From contig JAEUBA010000168.1 of NCBI GenBank assembly GCA_018257865.1, forward strand, positions 1 through 34,457: 34,457 nt of DNA, read 5' to 3'. The notes beneath the pieces were generated by a model, which searched no databases, was not told the origin of the DNA, and saw nothing but the letters and a program-made list of their open reading frames with translations. This DNA comes from Stereocaulon alpinum. Lineage: Eukaryota > Ascomycota > Lecanoromycetes > Lecanorales > Stereocaulaceae. The position numbers and the translations under genes were made by a program. Shown one piece after another: positions 23,971-32,099 of the stretch. The number at the start of each line of letters is the position of its first letter. Positions within the stretch are counted from its first letter, which is position 1.

Positions 23971-24079
23971 CTTAGTAAGGCGCTCTACGGGGGCCTTACG
24001 ACCTAATAACTCTCGCTAAGCGGCGTTGATCTGGGGGAAGTTTAACTTATACTATTAGTAGTCCTCAGGGGCGAGTCCC

Positions 24080-24092
24080 TTAAGGGGGGGAA
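24080..24092 (+). other. TRIM polypurine tract
   Basis: The run taaggggggg followed by aa lies four bases before the 3' LTR, the place and composition expected of the plus-strand primer. Confidence 0.7.
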
Positions 24093-24096
24093 TAGT

Positions 24097-24229
24097 TATA
24101 AGGGGTAGATACGCTATAAGGGCCCTAATAGAGGGACTTCTAGCTATCGGACCTAATATCCTTAACTTTTACCTCTTCTAGGTAGTAGAGGGGTAGGGCT
24201 CTAGCCCGGAGTCTAACCTACTCCTTACA
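24097..24229 (+). repeat. TRIM 3' LTR (133 bp)
   Basis: Second terminal repeat; it keeps the original ACA end, followed by the aaaag duplication at 24230-24234. Confidence 0.87.
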
Positions 24230-24347
24230 AAAAGTCTATACTAAAGTCTTATAGATATATATAGGGCGCGTCTTCTTCGTCCTTATTAATTACTATTTTA
24301 TACGTTTTGTTAACGATTGGTATAGAAATATATTAAAAGATATAAAT

Positions 24348-24740
24348 CTACACAAAAAGAAAATAAGTTAGTACGGAACTAAAATAGAGATATACTTAGC
24401 TAAAGACTCTATATAAGTTTACTACTATCTACGCTATATTATATTATCTTATATAATACTCTATAGCTTTAGGCAAAACCTATATAGATCTACTATACTA
24501 TTTATATAACTCTATATAAGTAAGCCTATATAGGATCTATATAACTTACTAATAGTTAGTTATTAAGGAAAGAAAGTTTTTTCGTTAGAAATTAACTAAT
24601 ATACTAGTATACTAGACTAGGCCCTTTTAGGAAATAGTATATAGTTCTATATAGGTCTTTATATATAATTTTATATAGATTTATATAGATTTATACAACT
24701 CGATACGAATACTTCTAGGCTATATTTAGTATGAAAATTT
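24348..24740. other. AT-rich RIP-mutated stretch with no recognised gene
   Basis: It contains repeated short motifs of the type tctatatag and atttatatagat, typical of low-complexity RIP-mutated DNA. On the minus strand it would be the intron or upstream region of the frame at 17165-24347; a T-rich intron end is the only feature seen. The transition to unmutated sequence falls close to 24735. Confidence 0.5.
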
Positions 24741-24773
24741 CGCTTCGAAATAGCGACCCTCTAGTCCACCATA

Positions 24774-24920
24774 GTTTTCACCACTTATTCTAACGATATG
24801 CGAGTGTCTCCGTTAGCCTAGATCATTGGGAAGTGTCGCGGTTTCTTAGAAGTAAAGAGCCGTCGGTCTTTGGAAAAACGGTGACTCGTAAGTCATGAGT
24901 ACTTAGGTATGGTGGAAAAC
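24774..24920. repeat. MITE-like imperfect inverted repeat
   Basis: The left arm starts gttttcaccac (24774) and the right arm ends ggtggaaaac (24920). The arms pair imperfectly over about 40 bases, including cgagtgtctccgtt on the left against the complement of aacggtgactcg on the right. The length of about 147 bp and lack of coding potential suit a miniature inverted-repeat element. The base pair before the left arm is TA, but a matching TA on the right was not found, so the family is not assigned. Confidence 0.35.
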
Positions 24921-25384
24921 GTTTGCCGCAAAAGCTTGGCAGGTCTGTCGTCATACTTTTAGGGCACCGGGGCGGGAGAACTAATTTTCCGGGGATGATT
25001 TTTTGTCATACAGCTATCAACGAGCTACATGCCAAGAGCAGCTCACCGAACGGAAAGTACGGTTTTCCGGTACCAACGTACATGGCCAGTTGGCCCAGTA
25101 CCACGCTTGGACAGAATCTTGGGAACGATTCTTTGCTCGGTCGATGGAACGCTTGATGTCGACGATAGAAGAATACCAAGGTCCAGACGAGGAACTGAGG
25201 GATCTTTTTGGACAGACCATGAGCAAGGTGATTCCTCGGTTGCTTCAACCTCTCGAAATCGGAGGGAGGCAAATTAAGCCATGCCTCATTCATGGGGACC
25301 TTTATTCTGGCAATGTCTCAGTAGATGTCGAGGATGGTAAGCCTATATTGTACGATGCGACATGTCTGTATGCTCATAACGAAT

Positions 25385-25430
25385 GTAAGCCAAAGAGTTT
25401 CGCTGCATTTTCGGGTGGCTGAGAATACAG
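25385..25430 (+). other. Intron 1 of the kinase pseudogene (46 bp)
   Basis: GTAAGC at the donor and AATACAG at the acceptor. Removing it joins CLYAHNE to DLAPWR, as in the family. It is very short, but similar lengths are known in filamentous fungi. Confidence 0.8.
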
Positions 25431-25557
25431 GTGATCTGGCACCATGGCGACTGGCTCGACACAAGATCGGACCGCCATTTATGAAGGCATACTTTAGACA
25501 CTTTCCAATCTCAGCGCCCGAAGAAGATCAAGAGGATCGGAGCGTTCTGTATTGCCT

Positions 25558-25615
25558 GTAAGTCACAATTTTGTTTTTCAGAAACATGAATTTCAACCAC
25601 TGAAATGGGAGCTAG
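25558..25615 (+). other. Intron 2 of the kinase pseudogene (58 bp)
   Basis: Donor GTAAGT, acceptor GAGCTAG, with a branch-like ccactgaa upstream. Splicing joins LYC to LRWDMKG, keeping the frame towards the conserved YPGDVRYR. The nearer CAG at 25579-25581 would give a 24-base intron, too short. Confidence 0.75.
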
Positions 25616-25672
25616 GAGATGGGATATGAAAGGGATGGTGATATACCCTGGGGATGTCCGATACAGAACATA

Positions 25673-25733
25673 GTACGTTTCCCACTGGCCTCTCCAAAGA
25701 GAAAGGAATTTCTTACTAAGTGGCGCATAACAG
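25673..25733 (+). other. Intron 3 of the kinase pseudogene (61 bp)
   Basis: Donor GTACGT, branch-like ttactaag at 25713-25720, acceptor ATAACAG. Splicing removes the in-frame TAG at 25671-25673 and joins YPGDVRYRT to VDAMKGLIEKFPDGY. Confidence 0.78.
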
Positions 25734-25830
25734 CTGTGTTGATGCGATGAAAGGTCTCATCGAGAAGTTCCCAGATGGATATGAGGGTTGGGCAACTACT
25801 CGTGGGGATGATCCAGCACCTCCACCATGA

Positions 25831-26236
25831 TTATAACAGTAAAAATTGGGTGAGGAATGAGATGTTGAAAAAGAAAAACGGCTTTAGAAAACAAGAGTAA
25901 CAATCAAAATTTAGAAGAAGAGATACACAAGAATGTATTAAAGAAGCGACATTGAGAAATGTAAACATTCATAGTGGCCGGAGCCATAGTTCCGCGAGCA
26001 GATTCTCTAGGTACTCGAGGGTCACCTATTTTTGATCCACCAGAATTGGAAGGTTACCCGAGTCATATTCCCCGCAAGCCCACTGCCTTATTACCGCCTG
26101 TTTTTGCTGGCGATTTGGCACAAGAGCTGCTTTTCGAATTGCGTATTTGCTAGGGGAATATCCGATTATTGCTTACTAAGCAGAAATTCTTGGATAGCTT
26201 CAAATTTTGGCCATCTATATAGTATTGGACGACTTT
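25831..26236 (+). other. Rest of the RIP-free island: 3' flank and an unidentified coding-like stretch
   Basis: Unmutated, normal-composition DNA after the kinase stop. A plus-strand frame is open from about 25968 to 26151. It reads as an ordinary protein segment (IVPRADSLGTRGSPIF, then PPELEGYPSHIPRKP, then VFAGDLAQELL) and stops at TAG. There is no Met near its start and no homologue that I recognise, so it may be an exon fragment of a neighbouring single-copy gene or a chance frame. An A-rich tract at 25840-25930 may hold the kinase transcript end, but no firm poly(A) signal was chosen. Confidence 0.35.
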
Positions 26237-28218
26237 AAGCTTTTGCCCGAATTATTAGCTATAATTTATCGCTAAGGATATTCTATTATATAACTTAACT
26301 ATCAAATTTTTTTATTTACCTACACGCGTTATTATACCTTCCTTACTACCTTTATATAGTTTCCTTACCTATTTCTATCCTTCTATATATCTCTATATAG
26401 TCCTATACTATACTATATCCTAGTAGACCTATTCTAGATACGCTCGTACTAAACCTATTACTAACTTTTTAGCCCCTAATTAGTCTCTTCTTAGACTTTG
26501 CTACTATTACTAAGTATATTCTAAATTAGTACCTTTCCTATATAAACCTTTACTAATCCTTTCCTATAGGCTTCGAAGCGGCGATATCCTCTTACGGATC
26601 TTAACCCTAATATAGTTCTATAACTAACGCGTTAATCTAAACGTTAACGTATAGCAATCTCTTATACCCTTCCTACTTTATAGCTAGTCTATATAATACC
26701 GCTATATCCTTCTCTTCCTCCTACTATTCCTATACGTCCTCCTCCTCTGCTATTAAAAGGCCTAATATTAAACTATACGGCTGATATATATATATTAGGT
26801 CTAATAGCTGAATAGTATAGGATCTATTCCGCTTTATATTAGAAGATAGAGGCTAAGTAAGGACCTATACTATATACCACCTACTATTTAAAGGGTAATA
26901 GATTACTACCTCCTCCGCCTAAACCGCTAGAACTTCTAGATAAATTATTATAGGGTACTATACTACAGTCTAAGTATTTCCTAAAGTATATTTATAGTTA
27001 TAATAATACGCTAACCTTTATATCCTATAAATACTAGTAGGATACGCGTTTATAAGGCTATATAGGAATCTAATTATTTACTATTTATAGCGAACTTTAT
27101 TACCTATAAGGGCCGCTATATCCTAGTACGTAGGTAATACCTTCTTTTACTTAACTATACTTTTATAATCCGACCGCTATAATAATATCTTAGCTTTATA
27201 GTTACCCTAATCTCTAGTAGCTGCTTCTTTAAAACCTAGATAATATAATACGTTCCTATAGGACTCCTTTTATTAATATATACGCTACTATATAGGAATA
27301 AATTAAGCGCGTCTAGGCCTATATAGGCCTAATATAGATTATCCTTAATCCTTACCTTTAATTAGTTATAGAGGCTGGATTTAATAAGAGACGTATAAAT
27401 CTACCTATTATATTAAAGGTTATAGCCTTTATTCCGGATAAGTATAAGGACCGTAGCTTTCGGGATATTATTATTATAGAATAGTATAAGGATAGTAAAG
27501 AACCCTACTTCTATACTATTAACTATAATAACGCCGCGTACTTTCCTTTATACTACGTTCTCCTTTTTCTATAAGGGAATATAGGTTAGTACTAAGCCTT
27601 ACGCCTCCGTAATAATAATAATACCTATATTATTATATATTACTTAGAGCGTATATAGTTACGCTACTATCTCTTTTCCTATCCTAATTAGTACTCTACT
27701 ATACTGCGGGCTAGTAGTTTATTTTAGTAATATTTAGTTAATTACTATATAGTTATTAATTAGTAAACTCTAGATTTCTATTATAGATACTAAGAAACTA
27801 TCCGTAGCGATTTATATTAGGGCGTTTCTAATACTCTACTAGCTAGTAATAGCTATATAGAGATACTTAGGCGACGTATAATTCTACTATCTAGCTTTAG
27901 TAAAGGGGATAGATCTATAGCCTAAAATTACTAGGACTCCCTAGCGATCTAACGCTATTTCGGAAAGACTATATTTTTTATAATAATAACGGTAAATCCG
28001 CACTAGCCTAAGCTTAAGGCTATAGCCTTTAATAATTAAACCGCTGCTAATCGCGTAGACCTAATAGCGCGCGTCTTCTATACGAAATAATCCGCTTTAA
28101 TATAGGACCTTAAAGATTAGTTCGGACGATATCTTAGGATTATATAGATAATTAAGTATTAGAAATAAGGCCTACCCTATATATATATCCTCCTCTTTCT
28201 CTATTAAGATAATAACTT
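26237..28218 (+). mobile_element. Helitron copy 2, 5' part, cut by Gypsy-2
   Basis: The same family and orientation as copy 1. Its last 315 bases (27904-28218) match window positions 1-315, and it then stops at the Gypsy-2 LTR. It supplies the 5' part that copy 1 lacks in this window. The left edge is set by the return of RIP-mutated sequence after the island; the TC terminus was not identified. 26237-26870 shows no recognisable domain and is probably the 5' leader or the poorly conserved N-terminus. Confidence 0.82.
26870..28218 (+). pseudogene. Helitron N-terminal region and Rep domain, RIP-degraded
   Basis: The frame opens with a Pro-rich LPPPP segment (about 26905) and then the conserved Helitron N-terminal stretch (SYNNTLTF, later SELYYLQGPLYP, then FTQLYFYNPT, about 26990-27180). 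The Rep segment follows with LRRRIILLSSF (about 27870), SLAI-stop-RYFGK (about 27940-27970) and the HUH site at 28178-28186, read Y-I-Y for H-V-H. The frame is cut at 28218. It has somewhat fewer RIP changes than copy 1 in the shared 315 bases (for example cgcgtagacc against aagtagacc). Confidence 0.82.
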
Positions 28219-28573
28219 TGTAACGGGGTGGTTTAACTCCTGCGGGTAAATCACATAGTATACTAAGTACTAGAAGGTAATAGAGATAGATAGTCGTTAA
28301 ATTATCTTTAGCTAAGACTCCTCTCTATTATATAAGCTAAATATAAGGAAAGAATTATTCTGCTAAAGGAAAACCCCTTCCTTATATATTTACTATAGAC
28401 TATACTAAGCCCTAATATAATCCGGGTAATCTAACCCTATATCTACTATATTACTCTATAATCTGCCTGATATACGCTAGATTACTTATATTACTAGGTC
28501 CTCTCCTAAGTATCCTTTACCTACTAACCCTATTATATACCTTACCCGTAACCTTACGGGGTTACCCGTAATA
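28219..28573 (-). repeat. Gypsy-2 3' LTR (355 bp)
   Basis: In plus orientation it starts TGTAACGGGGTGG and ends CCCGTAATA (from GTAACA). It is the reverse complement of the solo LTR 1812-2133 plus 14371-14405. The host sequence aactt at 28214-28218 would be one copy of its target duplication. Confidence 0.9.
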
Positions 28574-28590
28574 CGATCCCCTTATTTAGT
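28574..28590 (-). other. Gypsy-2 polypurine tract
   Basis: The complement reads aaataaggggatcg directly before the LTR, which fits the plus-strand primer and fixes the direction of the element. Confidence 0.7.
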
Positions 28591-28779
28591 TATTTTCGTC
28601 CCGAAAGTAACTTAATAACCTAAGTATTTCTTCCTTATACTAAGGATTAAGAAACTAACGAACTCCCTTACTTATTATCGTTAGTTAGTCCTAAAACTTA
28701 GGATAGTTTCTTTATTAAAACGCTCCTATTTATAATATACTAACTTAGGTCTCCTATATTATATAGGGGAAGTATCTAA

Positions 28780-29180
28780 CTGATATATAGAGTATATTTA
28801 TAGTAGTAATAAGTATAAGCTATCTCTACTTAATATTCCTAAGTAGAAGCGGATAGAGGAACAGCGTGCGAAACTATATAGTAAGGAGGATAAAGCTTTC
28901 GCGAAGCTTTCCCGCCTGCGGAAATAAATCTAGAAGATAGAGGCGGACTAAGCGAAGATAGTCTAATAAGAGGTAAGGAATATTAAGTTCCTTAAGAAGG
29001 AGGAGGAGAAGGAGAAGGAGAAGGAAGTAGCTACTTCTAAAGCTCCTAATAACCTTCCTACCTTTAATATAGGTGAGATTAACTTTTCTGGGTAGGATCC
29101 CCTAACAGCGGGTTTTAATTTCAGAACTATTCTAACCTCTTAGGGTAATTAAGCGCTGATAGTAACTCCTATATATTCTC
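28780..29180 (+). pseudogene. Antisense accessory frame in Gypsy-2, Cys-cluster and coiled-coil type
   Basis: A plus-strand frame, opposite to the pol genes, near the 3' LTR. It begins with regularly spaced Tyr codons that would be Cys before G to A change (about 28770-28830). A charged heptad-like stretch with EEQRAKLYSKED, then FAKLSRLRK, then KFLKKEEEKEKEKE (28855-29025) follows, then NNLPTF and INFSG. Stops are TAG/TAA at likely Gln/Trp positions. Many filamentous fungi have repetitive hypothetical proteins with a short Cys motif followed by such a coiled coil, which this resembles. Function unknown. It overlaps the 3' end of the element, downstream of the chromodomain. Confidence 0.55.
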
Positions 29181-30450
29181 TAACTAATTATAGTCTAACT
29201 ACTTAATTAGGTACCTCTTTCTTCCTTCGATAACCTAATAATCTAGAATTTCCTTAATATTATACTCCTCGTCGTCCTAATCTAGGAGGAGTAGTATAGT
29301 CCTTAGTAGTATTTTAGGGTTTACTTTCTTAAGTAATAATATATAGAATACTAGGTGTTTCCTTATTAGTTATAGGAGGTTTAGTATATAGTTTATATCC
29401 CCTTTATATTCCTTTATAAGGAACGGTCTTAGCTTTATATAATTAAGCTTATTACTAGGCCTATTAGTTTTAAAATTTCTGCGAAGAAGATATACCCTAT
29501 CCCCTTCGGAAATATTCGGTCTTTTTAAACGTTTTCGATTATAATATATTACTAAGTAGTTACTTAGGAACTATAAGTCTTTCTATAGTTCTTAATAGAT
29601 TCTTACTATTTCCTTAGTAATAATAGTTGCTTTTTACGCCTTTAGTTTAATTCCCTTCGGTAAAAGGGTTATATATAGTTCGAACCTATAATTAGCTCGA
29701 AACGGCGTTATCCCTATTAGGTTAGATATTAATCCGTTATATACTAGCTGCGCTACTAGTAGGTAGGATACCTAGTCGTCCTATTAATAGTTAATATAGT
29801 ACTAAAGATATTATTTTAGTATTTAGTTAGTTCTTTCCGTCTAACTATCTATCTAAGGATAAAATACTATACTTATCTTTATCTTAATTCCTATTATATC
29901 TATTAACGATCTCTAAAACTTAGAGGTGAAGATCTTATCTCTATTTAAGATAATCTCTTTAGGAAGCCTATAGTTAGCTACTACTATTCGTAAGAACGCG
30001 TACGCTAGATCCTTAGCGTTTAATACTTCTTTATATAGTACGAAATACGCTATCTTAGTTAAATAGTCGTTAATTACTAAGATCGTATTATAGTATATAC
30101 CTATTAGTTATTCCTTTAATTTTAGGAGTTTAATAACGAAATCCTACGTAATACTTTTCTACGGACTATCTAGGATTACTAGCGATTTCAACTCTCTATA
30201 AGGCTTATATTAGGAATACTTCGTTCTAATATATATATTATATTTATTAATATAATCCTTAATATACTTTTATATCTAGGGAAAGTAGAAGTTATAAGAT
30301 ATTTTCTTAAGCGTCTTCTTAATCCCCTAATATCTACCGGAGCTTTCTACTTCGTAGTAAATCCTAAAAATCTCTCCTTAAGTACCTATAGGGATATAAA
30401 TCTGTTCTTAAAAGGTTAGTAGTCTTAGATCTATTTTTCTAAATAAGTTA
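29110..30450 (-). pseudogene. Gypsy-2 integrase and chromodomain remnant
   Basis: On the minus strand the integrase core shows ILVINDYLTKIAYF (about 30050-30110), NRDKIF with the second Asp (about 29940-29960), and a YPQ.DS..ERTN motif with the catalytic Glu (about 29820-29870). A C-terminal NKLNYIKLRPF module (GPF type, about 29440-29490) follows, then a chromodomain with YNIKEILD and RKRYLIKWLDY at about 29180-29260. The chromodomain binds modified histone tails and directs integration to heterochromatin. RIP stops throughout. Confidence 0.86.
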
Positions 30451-30639
30451 TAGCTATTAACGTCTTTATAGATCTTAGATATAACTTTATCCTTTAATAA
30501 GTCTTCTAGTATCCTCTTAGTTAAATCTTTACTATCGATAGTTATTATTACTACTATATATAGTCCGGCTGTATTAGGTCGTAATAATCTATCTTAGTAA
30601 CGCGTTAGAACCGTTCTAGAACTCTACTAAATATTTAAT

Positions 30640-31950
30640 ATATAATTAGCTCTTCTGCTAAGGGCGTCTATAATATTATTCTCGCTACCCTTAACGTATT
30701 CTATTCTAAAATTAAATATTAATAACTCTTCGTACTACTAAGCTAGACGTCTATTAAGCTCCTTAGTTAATAAGAAGAACGTTAAGTTCTTATAGTCTAT
30801 TAAGACCTAAACCTAGTACTTAGTTCCTTCTAGATAAACCTTCTAAATATAAAATATATCTATAATAGCAAGTAATTCCTTATTATATATTAGATATCTG
30901 GTTTTAGCGTCTAGTAACTTCCTACTATAGAAGGCTATAGGGTACTAATAATAAGTAATACCTATTTTCCCTATTTTTCCCGTGTTAGGGCTATTATTTA
31001 TAGATAGTTAGCTAATTACCGCTCCGATTACTCCGTCGGAGGTATTAGTATAAAGTCGAATAGGTAACTCTAGATTAAACTAATATAGTATTAGACCGGA
31101 AGCGAACTGCTTCTAAAGGGTCCTAAAGGATACCTCTACTTCCTTTAACTATATAAATAATACTTTGTTACGGGTTAAGCTAGTAAGAGGTATAGTAATC
31201 TTTAAATATCTATAAATAAACTTTTAATAGAAATTCGTAAAACTAAGAAACGATTATACTTCTTTCTTATTTATAGGTATAGGCTACTTAACTATACTCT
31301 TTACCTTTTCTAAGTCTATCTTAATCCCCTTATTAGAGATAATAAAACCTAAAAACTTAACTTTTTTCTAGTAAAATTTATACTTTAATAACTTTAAGCG
31401 TAGTCCTACTTACTTAAGCTTCTTTAGTACCTTCTATACCTACTTAACGTATTCCTTATACGTATCTAAGTATATAAGTATATTATTAATATATACTAAA
31501 ACGAAGTTGTCTAAATATTCTTTTAGGATATTATTAATAAATACCTAAAATATTATAGGCGTATTCGTTAATCTGAAGGGTATTATAAGGTATTCGTAGA
31601 GACCCTATCTTATACGGAAAGCTATTTTCTACTCGTCGCCTTTCTTTATACGTATTCGGTTGAATACTCCTAGAATATTAAACTTAGTAAACTATTTCTT
31701 ACCTTAGAGCTTATCTTAAAGTTCTCCTATTAATAGTAAGGGATAACTATTCTTTATAGTTATATCGTTAAGTACTCTATAATCTATATATAGACGTAAT
31801 TCTCTATTTGGTTTTAGTATAAATAGGATAGGATACCCTATAGGTAATTAAGACTTTTAAATAAACCCCTTCCGTTTATTTTCTTTAATATACTTTATAA
31901 GAGTAACGGCTTTATCTCGCGATAGCGGGTATATTAGCTTCTTTATAGGT
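30640..31950 (-). pseudogene. Gypsy-2 reverse transcriptase and RNase H remnant
   Basis: The RT (about 31950-31200, reading leftwards) shows ELRLYIDYRVLN near 31780, FTKFDILGAFNRIRI near 31660 and the catalytic YINN-ILIY near 31470-31500 (YVDD before RIP). The IGFIIS-type motif follows near 31340. RNase H lies at about 31090-30650, with LYINASDG (DASD before RIP) and PIAFYSKKL motifs. The order and spacing are standard for Ty3/Gypsy. Confidence 0.88.
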
Positions 31951-32099
31951 TCTTTACCTAGGATCAGCTTAATCTTATAGTCCTATAGTTAATACTTAGA
32001 AAGGGCTTTATTAATACTCTCTTCCTAGAATAGGGTTCCGAATTCCGCGTATTTATTTAGGATTTTTATAGTAGTAGTCTCGCTTATAAGTCTAACTTA

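Larger units (their letters stand above)
23570..24229 (+). mobile_element. TRIM: 660-bp miniature LTR retrotransposon
   Basis: Two direct 133-bp repeats (23570-23702 and 24097-24229) begin TATAAGGGG (TG to TA) and end CTCCTTATA or CTCCTTACA, giving the TGTAAGG...CCTTACA inverted ends of an LTR. A 5-bp duplication aaaag flanks the whole (23565-23569 and 24230-24234). A purine tract taaggggggg lies close before the second repeat. The 394-bp interior has no coding capacity. These are the defining marks of a terminal-repeat retrotransposon in miniature, which must borrow RT and integrase from a full element. The partner is unknown; neither Gypsy in this window has the same LTR. Confidence 0.87.
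17165..24347 (-). pseudogene. Unidentified RIP-mutated gene or element, interrupted by LINE-C and the TRIM
   Basis: A minus-strand frame that stays readable, apart from RIP-type TAG/TAA, across two insertion sites once the inserts and one duplication copy are removed. It starts after a plausible intron acceptor (branch-like ctaac, then a T-rich tract and tgtgtag, complement of 24348-24375). It passes the TRIM site with the context DFYGDGKTKK, runs on to the LINE-C site, and reaches a Lys-rich, coiled-coil-like stretch (KISNISKKEIYAGLKEKYQE, about 17440-17540). A frame change near 17548 may be another intron. It continues to about 17165, the inferred Helitron end, so the Helitron may have split it too. 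I do not recognise the family; it could be a host gene or another transposon. Confidence 0.4.
25014..25830 (+). pseudogene. Fructosamine/ketosamine-3-kinase family gene, 3' part, frameshifted
   Basis: The family phosphorylates sugar adducts on protein amines so that they decay; it has an aminoglycoside-kinase-like fold. The first recognisable residues are INELHAKS from 25016, then SPNGKYGF. A single G is missing in a GG run near 25083-25086, after which the frame changes and continues VIPRLLQPLE and IHGDLYSGN (25288-25314), which holds the catalytic Asp, then DATCLYAHNE. Three introns are supported because the flanking exons join in frame and restore family similarity: 25385-25430, 25558-25615 and 25673-25733. 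The last exon ends EKFPDGYEGW... with TGA at 25828-25830. The N-terminal lobe with the ATP-binding Lys is missing upstream, so the gene is truncated as well as frameshifted. Codon use is normal and unaffected by RIP. Confidence 0.87.

Noticed and set aside
24348..24740. Centromere- or origin-type AT-rich repeat
   Set aside because: The short tctatata-like repeats are what RIP leaves in any sequence; no periodic array is visible.
25029..25277. Third plus-strand frame of 82 codons over the kinase exon
   Set aside because: Out of frame with both kinase segments and rich in Arg/Ser, as expected of a shifted reading of a real exon.
25006..25293. Minus-strand frames of 95 and 69 codons opposite the kinase exon
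   Set aside because: They overlap the kinase exon, whose plus-strand frame has clear family motifs; the reverse frames match nothing known to me.
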